Of a DNA stretch of 64,000 nucleotides, positions 43,543 through 53,315 are shown piece after piece; within the stretch, counting starts at the first letter, position 1, and each line of letters opens with the position of its first letter. The translations under genes were made by a program, and so were the position numbers. Under the pieces are notes generated by a model. The model made no database searches. It worked only from the letters and a program-made list of their open reading frames with translations, and was not told the DNA's origin. The DNA lies in contig JAPLAW010000056.1 in NCBI GenBank assembly GCA_026393075.1, positions 53,973-117,972 on the forward strand, in the 5' to 3' direction. The stretch is from Actinomycetota bacterium (GTDB lineage: Bacteria; Actinomycetota; Actinomycetes; Nanopelagicales; Nanopelagicaceae).

Positions 43543-43633
43543 GAGTGGTATTTCAAAGGAAGGATAGCAACAGAGGTCACATCTCGCCAAAAGGTCTAGA
43601 TACTTCACATTTTGGCTTAGGAAATGAAAGAGT

Positions 43634-44950
43634 ATGCCCATGAGTCAAGATCGCCTATCGCTAGAAGAAGAAACAATTCGAATTTGCCAAGAGTTGATTC
43701 GTATCCCGAGTGTCAACTATGGCGAAGGCAAAGGTGATGAACGAGCAATTGCTGCCTATGTTGTTGATTCCCTTGCCGAAGTTGGCATCACTGCAACTAC
43801 TTATGAGTCGGCGCCTAATCGCGTTAATGTAGTTGCGAAGATAAAAGGAAGTGATTCGCTCCGGCCTGGTTTGGTCGTGCATGGACATATCGATGTGGTT
43901 CCTGCAGAGGCGAAGGATTGGTCGGTTGATCCATTCAGCGGTGAAATTAAGGATGGCTTTATTTGGGGTCGCGGCGCTGTCGATATGAAAAATGTTGATG
44001 CCATGATTTTAGCGATCGTACGCAAGTGGGCACGCGAAGGATATGTTCCGCCTCGCGATATCGTCCTCGCCTTCTTTGCCGATGAAGAAGCGGGTAGCGA
44101 ATACGGTTCGCGTTATATGACAGCAAATCACCCTGATGTTTTTGAGGGTTGCAGTGAAGCTGTTTCAGAAGTGGGCGGATTTTCTATCGCTCTCAAAAAT
44201 GGTAAGCGCATGTACATTATTGAGACCGCGCAAAAAGGGATTCATTGGTTCAAGTTAACGGCCAAAGGAACTGCCGGACACGGCTCCATGATCAATAAGG
44301 ACAATGCGCTCACTGCACTCGGTGAAGCAGTTGCGAAATTGGGAAATCACGTTTGGCCACAGCGTTATACCGCAACGGTAAAGTCACTTTTTGCGAATGT
44401 CGCAAAATTAACTGGTAATAAATATGACGAATCTGATTTTCGTCCACTTCTTGAGGAGTTCGGTCCGGCCGCCAAGATGTTCGGTGCGACATTGCAAAAC
44501 ACAGCTAACCCGACGATTTTGTCATCGGGTTACAAAGCAAATGTCATACCGCAGACAGCTTCTGCAGTTGTCGATGGCCGATTCTTACCGGGCTACGAAG
44601 ATGAGTTCAACCAAACTATTCGTGAAATAGTTGGGCCGGACATTGAAATTGAAACGCTTACTCGCGACATATCGCTAGAAGCCGATTTCAGTGGCGATCT
44701 GGTCGAAGCAATGGTTCAAGCTTTGATGGCTGAAGATCCTGACGCTATTGCGGTTCCGTACATGATGAGTGGCGGCACCGACAACAAAGCGCTTTCAGAG
44801 TTGGGAATAATCGGTTACGGATTTGGCCCGTTAAAGTTACCGCCGGGTCTAGATTTCTTCTCGCTATTTCACGGTGTTGACGAGCGAGTCCCGATTGATG
44901 GCTTGAGATCTGGCGTGCACATGATGGAGCGTTTTTTAAAGAATTGCTGA
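43634..44950 (+). CDS. M20 family metallopeptidase/dipeptidase-like hydrolase
   Basis: 438 aa; VVHGHIDVVPAEAKDWSVDPFSGEIKDGFIWGRGAVDMKN, FFADEEAGSEYGSRYM, GTAGHGSM, MMSGGTDNKALSELG. Confidence 0.92.
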   Translation: MPMSQDRLSLEEETIRICQELIRIPSVNYGEGKGDERAIAAYVVDSLAEVGITATTYESAPNRVNVVAKIKGSDSLRPGLVVHGHIDVVPAEAKDWSVDPFSGEIKDGFIWGRGAVDMKNVDAMILAIVRKWAREGYVPPRDIVLAFFADEEAGSEYGSRYMTANHPDVFEGCSEAVSEVGGFSIALKNGKRMYIIETAQKGIHWFKLTAKGTAGHGSMINKDNALTALGEAVAKLGNHVWPQRYTATVKSLFANVAKLTGNKYDESDFRPLLEEFGPAAKMFGATLQNTANPTILSSGYKANVIPQTASAVVDGRFLPGYEDEFNQTIREIVGPDIEIETLTRDISLEADFSGDLVEAMVQALMAEDPDAIAVPYMMSGGTDNKALSELGIIGYGFGPLKLPPGLDFFSLFHGVDERVPIDGLRSGVHMMERFLKNC

Positions 44951-45886
44951 TACCTCACTAAGTGCTTCACGAACAACTTCAGGCAAACTAATTTGTTCTG
45001 AAGTCAATATTCCGCGAAGCTGAGCGCTGGTGCGCGCGCCAACAATTGCACTTGTTACACCTGGTGCATCTCGTACCCAAGCTAAAGAAACCTCTAGCGG
45101 CGAGTAACCCAAACCATCGGCTGCAACACAAACTGCTTCAACGACACGTGATGAACGCGCATCTAAATATGGTTCTACAAATCCAGCAAAGTGCGCGCTG
45201 GCACCGCGGGAATCACTAGGCAATCCATTGCGATATTTTCCAGTTAAAACTCCGCGACCCAAGGGTGACCACGGCAGGAATCCGAAACCTAAAGCTTGTG
45301 CGGCAGGAATAATTTCTCGCTCAACTTCGCGATTTAAAAGTGAATACTCAGATTGAATCGTTGCGATCGGTGCTTTGCCACCTTGGTTACTTTGACGCGT
45401 TACGCAATGAGCTGTTTGCCAACCCGAGAAGTTTGAAATTCCAACATAACGTGCACGCCCGGAGTTATATGCCCAATCCAATGCTGATAACGCATCAGAA
45501 ATCGGATTCTCGCTATCCCAAGTATGTATTTGCCATAGATCAACGTAATCAGTACCAAGTCGCGCCAGGGAATTATCAAGTTCAGCCATCAAAGCAGCAC
45601 GAGAGTTATTTACGGTACGGATTCCATCTGGAAAAGTGATTCCTGCCTTAGTTGCTAAGACAATTTCCTCACGTTTGAAGAGCGAGCCAGCTAGTCCACC
45701 GATAACGCGTTCACTATCACCATCGCCATAGACGGCTGCGGTATCAATGAAATTTCCACCGGCATCTAAGTATGCCCGCATTTGATCAGCGGCCTCGTGT
45801 TCATCGGTATCGCGACCCCAGGTCATTGTTCCCAGGCCTAGTCGTGATAGAGATAAGCCACTATCGCCGGCACGCCTAAGTTCCAT
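44936..45886 (-). CDS. Aldo/keto reductase
   Basis: 316 aa; LGLGTMTWGRDTDEHEAADQMRAYLDAGGNFIDTAAVYGDG, YVDLWQIHTWD, ARYVGISNFSGWQ, PWSPLGRGVLTGKY. Confidence 0.93.
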   Translation of the reverse strand: MELRRAGDSGLSLSRLGLGTMTWGRDTDEHEAADQMRAYLDAGGNFIDTAAVYGDGDSERVIGGLAGSLFKREEIVLATKAGITFPDGIRTVNNSRAALMAELDNSLARLGTDYVDLWQIHTWDSENPISDALSALDWAYNSGRARYVGISNFSGWQTAHCVTRQSNQGGKAPIATIQSEYSLLNREVEREIIPAAQALGFGFLPWSPLGRGVLTGKYRNGLPSDSRGASAHFAGFVEPYLDARSSRVVEAVCVAADGLGYSPLEVSLAWVRDAPGVTSAIVGARTSAQLRGILTSEQISLPEVVREALSEVSAIL

Positions 45887-45936
45887 GGCGCAAACCTAGC
45901 AAGGCGAGGGCCGAATTACTGCGATAACCTTTCAGG

Positions 45937-46608
45937 GTGCCAAAAATAGTTTTGATTCGACATGCTCACTCAACCGCCAATGCAGCTGGGGTTCTCTCTG
46001 GTCAATTGCCGGATGTGCACTTATCAAAATCGGGACAAGAGCAAGCAGGACGATTGGCAGAACGTCTAGGAAAGTTAACTATTTCCCAAGTTCAATTGAG
46101 TCCAATGGATCGCTGCTCGGAAACTTTGGCGCCTTGGCTGGCCAAATATGGAAAGGGCGTAACTGTCATTTCAGAGCCGAACCTAGTTGAAGTCAATTAC
46201 GGCAAATGGTCTGGCAAGAAGTTAGCAACCCTTTCACGAGCAAAGTTATGGCGCAAAGTGCAAGGTCAACCGAGTTCGGTCACTTTCCCAGATGGTGAAA
46301 GTCTGGCGCAAATGCAAGTACGGGCTATGCAGTCAGTTCATGATTTCTTTGCATCTGATTTAGAACTCACCATCATGGTTTCTCATGGTGATGTTATAAA
46401 AGCAATTGTTGCAAGTTCAATGGGAATGCACCTAGATGATTTTCAACGAATTGTGATCGATCCGGCTTCCATCACAATTCTTGAGTCAAGTGGTGGCGCA
46501 ATTAGGCTCACGCGCCTTAATGATTCAGATTCTTCAGTTAGCGAACTATTGCAGAGTAAAAGTAAGCGTGGCCATTTACTTGGCGGGGGTAAAGGCATAA
46601 CCAAGTGA
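45937..46608 (+). CDS. Histidine phosphatase family protein (MSMEG_4193-like)
   Basis: 223 aa, GTG start; IVLIRHAHSTANAAGVLSGQLPDVHLSKSGQEQAGRLAERL, VNYGKWSGKKL, MVSHGDVIKAIVA. Confidence 0.9.
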   Translation: MPKIVLIRHAHSTANAAGVLSGQLPDVHLSKSGQEQAGRLAERLGKLTISQVQLSPMDRCSETLAPWLAKYGKGVTVISEPNLVEVNYGKWSGKKLATLSRAKLWRKVQGQPSSVTFPDGESLAQMQVRAMQSVHDFFASDLELTIMVSHGDVIKAIVASSMGMHLDDFQRIVIDPASITILESSGGAIRLTRLNDSDSSVSELLQSKSKRGHLLGGGKGITK

Positions 46609-47153
46609 GTCGGATTGTTTACGATTTCAATCCAGTAGAGCGTTTTGTTTGCGGAACCGTGGGCGAACCCGGTGAACGCAGTTTCTTCGTCCAAGCACGA
46701 ACAGGTTCACGAATCACCTCAGTTGGATTAGAGAAAATTCAGGCGGCAGCTTTAGGTGATCGAGTGGGTGCGATACTCCGAGAGATTAAGCGTGGCAATC
46801 CACTTATTGGCTACTCACGGTTAGGCGTTGATACCGAACCTCTTGAGCAACCAATATTCGAAGAGTTTCGGGTCGGCGTTATCGGCCTTTCATTTGTAAC
46901 CGAAACCGAAATGGTTTTAGTTGAGTTGCAGTGTGCGACACCAGCTGATTCCGAGGAAGAAGAGTTGGTAGACGATGACGAAGACGAAGCACCAGATTTA
47001 CTTCGGGTTTCACTTACTCTGGCCCAAGCCGACGCGTTCGCAAAGAGAACCGCAGCAGTAGTTGGTGCCGGTCGCTTGCCTTGTCCTTTCTGTGGAATCC
47101 CAATCGATAACACTGGACACCTATGTCCGAGGGCCAATGGTTACCGCAGATAA
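46605..47153 (+). CDS. DUF3090 family protein with C-terminal Zn-ribbon-like motif
   Basis: 182 aa; RIVYDFNPVERFVCGTVGEPGERSFFVQARTG, acidic linker, C-terminal CPFCGIPIDNTGHLCPRANGYR. Confidence 0.88.
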   Translation: MSRIVYDFNPVERFVCGTVGEPGERSFFVQARTGSRITSVGLEKIQAAALGDRVGAILREIKRGNPLIGYSRLGVDTEPLEQPIFEEFRVGVIGLSFVTETEMVLVELQCATPADSEEEELVDDDEDEAPDLLRVSLTLAQADAFAKRTAAVVGAGRLPCPFCGIPIDNTGHLCPRANGYRR

Positions 47154-47859
47154 TCGCGACGAGATTCTTGCCGCCCTTGGCTATGGCGATCTCAAAGTCA
47201 CCGGTCGCCTAGTAGATGCATCGAATGCGACACTCTTCGGTAAAATTACTGTTGGTGAAAATTCATTTAACTGTATCTATAAGCCCGTAACGGGAGAGCG
47301 GCCACTATGGGATTTCCCAGATGGCACATTAGCTAACCGGGAATACGCTGCCTACTTGATCAGCGAAGCGATGCAACTGAATTGCGTTCCGCCAACGTTG
47401 TTACGCGAAGGGCCATTTGGTTTCGGCATGGTGCAACTTTGGATTGATATCGACGAAGAAAATGATTTGGCTGAGCTATATCGAAAGGATTTACCTGGGT
47501 TACGTAACCTCGCACTTTTTGATGTAGTGATTAATAATACCGATCGTAAAATCGGTCATCTTTTACCAACGATTAATGGTCATATCTACGGCTGTGATCA
47601 CGGCGTAACTTTTCATTCCGAAGATAAATTACGGACAGTTCTTTGGCAGTGGGAGCAATTAGCGCTACTTGATTCCGAAATCGAAACATTAACTCTTCTG
47701 GAAAGTGAACTTAACGGAGAGATTGGTGATCTGATCCAATCTCTGATTACCGAGGAAGAGTTCGATGCTTTAAAGGTGCGAGTGTCACGTTTAAAAGCTG
47801 CGAAAGTCTTTCCATCGCCTAGCCCAGATTGGCCAGCAGTTCCGTGGCCGCCGTTCTAG
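47137..47859 (+). CDS. SCO1664 family protein (atypical PI3/4-kinase-like fold)
   Basis: GKITVGENSFNCIYKPVTGERPLWDFPDGTLANREYAAYLIS, LALFDVVINNTDRKIGHLL, GCDHGVTFH. ATG at 47137 inferred (track start 47062 lies within DUF3090). Confidence 0.87.
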   Translation: MVTADNRDEILAALGYGDLKVTGRLVDASNATLFGKITVGENSFNCIYKPVTGERPLWDFPDGTLANREYAAYLISEAMQLNCVPPTLLREGPFGFGMVQLWIDIDEENDLAELYRKDLPGLRNLALFDVVINNTDRKIGHLLPTINGHIYGCDHGVTFHSEDKLRTVLWQWEQLALLDSEIETLTLLESELNGEIGDLIQSLITEEEFDALKVRVSRLKAAKVFPSPSPDWPAVPWPPF

Positions 47860-47868
47860 GATAGGTCA

Positions 47869-49110
47869 ATGCGTTCTTGGCCCACAGTTGCGATCCCGGC
47901 AGTAGATCCTAAATACGCGCTGCCGAAACTGACGTTAAAAGACACACTTTCTGGAACTAAGAAAGCGCTGCCAACTAAGACCCTTTATCGCATGTACGTC
48001 TGCGGCATTACTCCATACGATGCAACCCACTTGGGGCACGCAGCTACCTATCTAACATTCGATTTGATTAACCGTTATTTGAGAGCTACCGGCGCAGAAG
48101 TTCGATACGTGCAAAACATAACTGACATCGATGATCCGCTACTTGAGCGTGCCAAACGTGACGGGATTGATTGGGAAGAATTAGCTCATTCACAAATTGA
48201 ACTTTTCCGAAGCGATATGGTCCATCTTCATATCTTGCCACCAGAAAGTTACATCGGCGCTGTTGAGGCGATTCCTTTGGTTACCAAAGCTATTGAGGTT
48301 CTTAAAGAGGCGAACAGTATTTATCCAGTAGAAAACGATCTTTATTTCTCTGTTCGCAGTGATGCTGAATTCGGTACACGTTCTCACTATTCCCAAGTTG
48401 AAATGCAAGATATTTTTTCTCAACGTGGGGGAGACCCAGATCGAGTTGGAAAAAAGGATGTGCTCGATTGTTTAGTCTGGTTGGCAGCCCGTCCAGGTGA
48501 GCCATCATGGCCGTCACCGTTTGGCGAAGGTCGGCCAGGTTGGCATATTGAATGTAGTGCGATCGCATTGGCGTACTTGAAGCCAGATCCAGCAGATGAT
48601 TACGCCATTGATATTCAAGGTGGTGGCAGTGATTTAATTTTTCCACATCATGAAATGGGCGCCTCGCAAGTTACGATCATGACTGGCAAGCCATACGCAC
48701 GTACCTATATTCACGCTGGCATGGTTGGGTTAGAAGGCGAGAAAATGAGTAAGAGCAAAGGCAACTTAGTCTTCGTTAGTAAATTGGTTGCTGCAGGCAT
48801 TGACCCAATGGTCATTCGATTAGCACTTCTTAGCGCCGCCTATGGTCGTGACCGCATGTGGACTGATTCAGTGTTAGCCGAAGCGAGTGCTCGAATGGAC
48901 CGTTTGCGAAGTGCTCTTAGTCGCAATGAGGTTGCACCTACCCAAGAGTGCATTGCTTTGATCATTGCTAGTTTGGCCGATAATTTAGACACAGTTCGGG
49001 CTATCAAAGCTATTGATATTTGGATCGAGCAGACTGAAAGCGGCCTAACAGGTGGCAGTACCGGTGAACTAAATAGAGCCCTTGATACCTTCTTGGGTAT
49101 CGCGATCTAA
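47869..49110 (+). CDS. mshC: Cysteine--1-D-myo-inosityl 2-amino-2-deoxy-alpha-D-glucopyranoside ligase (mycothiol biosynthesis)
   Basis: 413 aa; MRSWPTVAIPAV, YVCGITPYDATHLGHAATYLTFDLINRYLRATG, GWHIECSAIA, IQGGGSDLIFPHHEMGASQ, EKMSKSKGNLVFV. Confidence 0.94.
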   Translation: MRSWPTVAIPAVDPKYALPKLTLKDTLSGTKKALPTKTLYRMYVCGITPYDATHLGHAATYLTFDLINRYLRATGAEVRYVQNITDIDDPLLERAKRDGIDWEELAHSQIELFRSDMVHLHILPPESYIGAVEAIPLVTKAIEVLKEANSIYPVENDLYFSVRSDAEFGTRSHYSQVEMQDIFSQRGGDPDRVGKKDVLDCLVWLAARPGEPSWPSPFGEGRPGWHIECSAIALAYLKPDPADDYAIDIQGGGSDLIFPHHEMGASQVTIMTGKPYARTYIHAGMVGLEGEKMSKSKGNLVFVSKLVAAGIDPMVIRLALLSAAYGRDRMWTDSVLAEASARMDRLRSALSRNEVAPTQECIALIIASLADNLDTVRAIKAIDIWIEQTESGLTGGSTGELNRALDTFLGIAI

Positions 49111-49144
49111 ACGCCAAAATTTATCTACTGGTAACCTTGCGCCA

Positions 49145-52100
49145 ATGAGCCTGACTAAAACGCCTTCTTTGCTTCGTCAGGCGTTGGCCGAGCGCATCGT
49201 AATCGCTGATGGTGCTATGGGCACGATGTTGCAAGCCGCCGATCCAACTCTGGAAGATTTTCAGAATCACGAAGGCTGTAATGAAATTCTCAATATCTCG
49301 CGTCCCGATATTGTGGCCAGCGTTCACAATGAATATTTGGCAGTTGGCGTAGATGCGATTGAAACAAATACTTTTGGTGCGAACTGGGCGAACTTAGCCG
49401 AGTACGGCATCGAGGATCGAATCTACGAGTTAGCTTTTGCTGGTGCCAAGATTGCGTGGGAGTGTGCAGATAAATTTTCCACCGCAGATAAACCTCGCTT
49501 TGTTTTAGGTTCACTTGGGCCCGGAACCAAGCTGCCAACTCTCGGACACACAACATATGAATTCTTACGCGATGCATACGAAACGGCAGCGCAAGGTTTA
49601 TTAGATGGTGGATCTGATGCGCTTCTGATTGAGACTACCCAAGATTTATTGCAAGCAAAGGCAGCGGTGAACGGTTCACGCGCTGCGATGGCCAAAGTTG
49701 ATCGTGATGTAATTTTGATCGCCCAAGTAACTGTCGAGCAAACCGGAACCATGTTGTTAGGTTCTGAAATTGGCGCAGCTCTAAACGCCCTTGCACCCCT
49801 AGAAATTGATTTGATCGGACTTAATTGCGCCACTGGGCCAGCTGAAATGTCCGAGCACTTGCGGTACCTATCTCAAAATTCTAAAGTCGCTCTTTCGGTT
49901 ATGCCAAATGCGGGTCTACCAATTCTTGGCAAGAAAGGTGCGGAATATCCACTCGGTCCTGATGAACTTGCTACCGCACTTGATACTTTCGTATCCGACT
50001 ATGGCATCTCTCTTTTAGGTGGTTGTTGCGGAACAACTCCGGCTCACTTGGCGGCAGTTGTCGAAAAATTCAAAGGTCACCAAATAAAGGATCGCAGTCC
50101 GGTAACTGAAGCTGGCGCTTCTTCGCTTTATCAATTCGTACCATTTCGCCAAGATAAGACTTACTTAGCGATCGGTGAACGCACCAATGCCAATGGTTCT
50201 AGAGCATTTCGCGACGCCTTAATAGTTGAGGATTGGCAAACCTGCGTAGAGATTGCCCGCGATCAAATTCGTGAAGGTGCTCATATGCTTGATCTTTCGG
50301 TTGATTATGTGGGCCGCGATGGCGCCAGAGATATGACTGAACTTGCTAGCCGATTCGCTACCGCATCTACCTTGCCGATTGTTCTAGATTCAACTGAGCC
50401 AGGCGTTCTGAAAGCCGGTCTTGAACAATTAGGTGGCCGCAGTGTTATTAACTCGGTTAACTACGAAGATGGCGATGGTCCGACATCGCGTTTCGCCAAA
50501 ATCATGCCGTTAGTACAAGAACATGGAGCTAGCGTTGTTGCGCTGACAATTGATGAAGAAGGCCAAGCTCGTACGAAAGAGTGGAAACTTAAAGTAGCTC
50601 GTAGATTGATTCTAGATCTAACGACTAATTGGGGGATGGCTACCGGCGATATCTTGATCGATTGTTTAACTTTCCCAATCGCAACTGGTCAAGAAGAAAC
50701 TCGTCGCGATGGCATTGAAACAATCGAAGCAATCCGCGCCTTAAAACTCGAATTCCCCGAAGTGCAAACAACTCTTGGGGTAAGCAATGTTTCCTTTGGC
50801 TTAAATGCCGCATCTCGCATCGTCCTCAACTCAGTATTCCTGCACGAATGTGTTGAAGCAGGTCTTGATTCGGCAATCGTGCATCCATCCAAAATCACGC
50901 CTATGGCCCGGATCGATACGCGCGCCCGTGAAGTCGCACTTGATCTAATTTATGATCGTAGAACTTATGCAGATGGTGAATGTACTTATGACCCACTGAC
51001 TGAGTTTCTACAACTATTCGAGGGTGTCGAGGTTGCGGCGACCCGTAACTTGCGTGCTGCAGGTTTGGCCGCGTTGCCTCTTGAAGAGCGACTACAACGA
51101 CGCATTATCGATGGCGAGAAAGTCGGGTTGGACACAGATCTAGATTTAGCGATGACGCAGGGAATCAAGCCGCTACAGATAATTAATGATCATCTACTTG
51201 AAGGCATGAAAGTAGTTGGCGAACTATTTGGTAAAGGCGAAATGCAATTGCCGTTCGTTTTGCAGAGCGCAGAAGTTATGAAGAGCGCAGTTGCGTATCT
51301 AGAGCCGTATATGGAAAAGACTGATGACCAAGGTCGCGGTCGCATGCTGCTGGCAACTGTTAAGGGCGATGTGCACGATATTGGAAAGAACCTAGTTGAC
51401 ATCATTTTGTCTAACAACGGTTATCAAGTTGTTAACATCGGAATTAAGCAGACCATCAATCAAATTGTTGATGCGGCTCAAGAACAGAATGTTGATGCAA
51501 TCGGTATGAGTGGTCTCTTAGTTAAATCTACCGTAATCATGAAAGAGAATCTCGAAGAGATTACAGCGCGAGGGCTAGATCAAAAATGGCCGATTGTTTT
51601 AGGTGGCGCGGCACTTACTCGTGCTTTCGTAGAACAAGATTTAGCCGAAATTTTCCCCGGTGAAGTTCGCTACGCACGAGACGCGTTCGAAGGCTTGCGC
51701 TTAATGGATTCGATCATGGCGGTTAAACGTGGCGAGCCAGGAGCTGCACTTCCTGCGTTACGCGAACGAAAAGTTAAATCCACTCGCAACATTGAAGTCA
51801 GTGATGAAGTCGATACTAAGCGAAGTGATGTGGCACTTGATATTGATATTCCTAACGTGCCGTTCTTCGGTTCTCGAATTGTTAAAGGTATTCCGTTAGC
51901 GGATTATTCAGGCATGCTCGATGAGCGCGCTCTGTTCATGGGGCAGTGGGGTCTCAAAGGCGCTCGTGGTGAATATGACGCAATGGCTGAAACTGAAGGC
52001 CGCCCACGCCTTCGCGCTCTACTGAACCAAGTTCAATCCGAAGGTTGGTTAGAAGCGGCAGTTGTATATGGATATTTCCCATGCGTAAGCGAAGGCAATG

Positions 52101-52642
52101 AACTCGTAATTCTGCATCATGAAGGACCGGATAAAGGAAAAGAGCGAACTCGTTTCTCATTCCCACGTCAGCGTCGAGATCGCCGTTTATGCATTAGTGA
52201 TTTCTTCGTAAGTAAAGAGTCCGGCAAAGTCGATGTCGTTGCTTTCCATGTGGTAACAATGGGCAACACAATCAGTAAAGCTGCAGCTGAGCTATTCGCT
52301 AAAAATGAGTACCGTGAATATCTAGAATTGCATGGCTTATCTGTGCAGTTGACCGAAGCGCTTGCCGAATATTGGCATCAACGTATTCGCGAAGAAATGC
52401 AAGTGCGTGCCGAAGATGCCCCTGACTTACAAGGCATTCTTGATCAGGGCTACCGCGGTTCTCGTTATTCATTTGGTTATCCAGCTTGCCCAGATATTGA
52501 GCAGCAAGTTCAACTATGTGAACTATTGGAACCTGGTCGCATTGGTGTGGAACTTTCCGAAGAATTCCAACTGCACCCAGAACAATCGACGAGTGCGATC
52601 ATCGTGCATCACCCTGAGGCAAAATATTTCAATGCCAACTGA
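49145..52642 (+). CDS. metH: Methionine synthase, cobalamin-dependent
   Basis: ~1165 aa; IVIADGAMGTMLQAADPT, GGCCGTTPAHLAA, pterin-binding domain, VKGDVHDIGKNLVDIILSNNGYQVVNIG. ATG at 49145 inferred (track start 49082). Confidence 0.96.
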   Translation: MSLTKTPSLLRQALAERIVIADGAMGTMLQAADPTLEDFQNHEGCNEILNISRPDIVASVHNEYLAVGVDAIETNTFGANWANLAEYGIEDRIYELAFAGAKIAWECADKFSTADKPRFVLGSLGPGTKLPTLGHTTYEFLRDAYETAAQGLLDGGSDALLIETTQDLLQAKAAVNGSRAAMAKVDRDVILIAQVTVEQTGTMLLGSEIGAALNALAPLEIDLIGLNCATGPAEMSEHLRYLSQNSKVALSVMPNAGLPILGKKGAEYPLGPDELATALDTFVSDYGISLLGGCCGTTPAHLAAVVEKFKGHQIKDRSPVTEAGASSLYQFVPFRQDKTYLAIGERTNANGSRAFRDALIVEDWQTCVEIARDQIREGAHMLDLSVDYVGRDGARDMTELASRFATASTLPIVLDSTEPGVLKAGLEQLGGRSVINSVNYEDGDGPTSRFAKIMPLVQEHGASVVALTIDEEGQARTKEWKLKVARRLILDLTTNWGMATGDILIDCLTFPIATGQEETRRDGIETIEAIRALKLEFPEVQTTLGVSNVSFGLNAASRIVLNSVFLHECVEAGLDSAIVHPSKITPMARIDTRAREVALDLIYDRRTYADGECTYDPLTEFLQLFEGVEVAATRNLRAAGLAALPLEERLQRRIIDGEKVGLDTDLDLAMTQGIKPLQIINDHLLEGMKVVGELFGKGEMQLPFVLQSAEVMKSAVAYLEPYMEKTDDQGRGRMLLATVKGDVHDIGKNLVDIILSNNGYQVVNIGIKQTINQIVDAAQEQNVDAIGMSGLLVKSTVIMKENLEEITARGLDQKWPIVLGGAALTRAFVEQDLAEIFPGEVRYARDAFEGLRLMDSIMAVKRGEPGAALPALRERKVKSTRNIEVSDEVDTKRSDVALDIDIPNVPFFGSRIVKGIPLADYSGMLDERALFMGQWGLKGARGEYDAMAETEGRPRLRALLNQVQSEGWLEAAVVYGYFPCVSEGNELVILHHEGPDKGKERTRFSFPRQRRDRRLCISDFFVSKESGKVDVVAFHVVTMGNTISKAAAELFAKNEYREYLELHGLSVQLTEALAEYWHQRIREEMQVRAEDAPDLQGILDQGYRGSRYSFGYPACPDIEQQVQLCELLEPGRIGVELSEEFQLHPEQSTSAIIVHHPEAKYFNAN

Positions 52643-53315
52643 GGCGCGTAAGGATTTCTACAGCGCAGTCTTTTTTGACATGGATGGTTTATTGGTTGAT
52701 TCCGAACCTCTCTGGTTAATTTCTGAAACAGAGATGATGGCGGAATACGGCTACCAATGGCTGGAATCGGATCAAGCTGCATGTTTAGGCGGCCCACTAG
52801 ATCGGGTTGGTAACTACATGTCGGGTTTAATCGGCGGTAAGCGCGATGGACACTCATTAATGATAGAAATTATTGAACGCATGGTGGATAAATTTAAAGG
52901 TGAATTACCTTTCATGCCTGGGGCGATCGAGCTCATAAATGATCTTCGAGCGCATGGGATTCCGTTGACTTTAGTTTCGGCAAGCCCGCGATTATTAGTT
53001 GATGCGGCGTTGAGTAACTTCGAGGTAAGCCCATTTGTTAGATCGATTTCAAGTAACGATGTGAAAGTGTCAAAACCAGATCCAGAAGGTTATCAGCTCG
53101 CAGCAGCTAGCGGGGGACACGACATTTACAATTCACTAGTACTGGAAGATTCGTTAACCGGCGTTACGGCAGCTAAAGCTTCTGGTGCTTGGGTATTGGC
53201 GGTACCGCACTTAGTTCCGATTGAGAAGAGTGGGCGAGTTGATGTCACTAGTTCACTTGCTAATTGGAGTTATGAAAAGTTAGCTCTTAAGTATGCGCAG
53301 GACAGATCGCTTTAA
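52632..53315 (+). CDS. HAD family hydrolase (beta-phosphoglucomutase-like)
   Basis: FFDMDGLLVDSEPLWLISE, LVSASPRLLVDAAL, VSKPDPEGYQLAA, VLEDSLTGVTAAKASG. ATG at 52632 (track start 52362 lies inside metH). Confidence 0.9.
   Translation: MPTEARKDFYSAVFFDMDGLLVDSEPLWLISETEMMAEYGYQWLESDQAACLGGPLDRVGNYMSGLIGGKRDGHSLMIEIIERMVDKFKGELPFMPGAIELINDLRAHGIPLTLVSASPRLLVDAALSNFEVSPFVRSISSNDVKVSKPDPEGYQLAAASGGHDIYNSLVLEDSLTGVTAAKASGAWVLAVPHLVPIEKSGRVDVTSSLANWSYEKLALKYAQDRSL

Noticed and set aside
49111-49144. Cobalamin or SAM riboswitch upstream of metH
   Set aside because: The gap between mshC and the metH start is only ~34 nt, too short for a known riboswitch aptamer.
52362-52631. N-terminal extension of the HAD hydrolase ORF
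   Set aside because: Out-of-frame overlap with the 3' end of metH; HAD motifs begin after ATG 52632.
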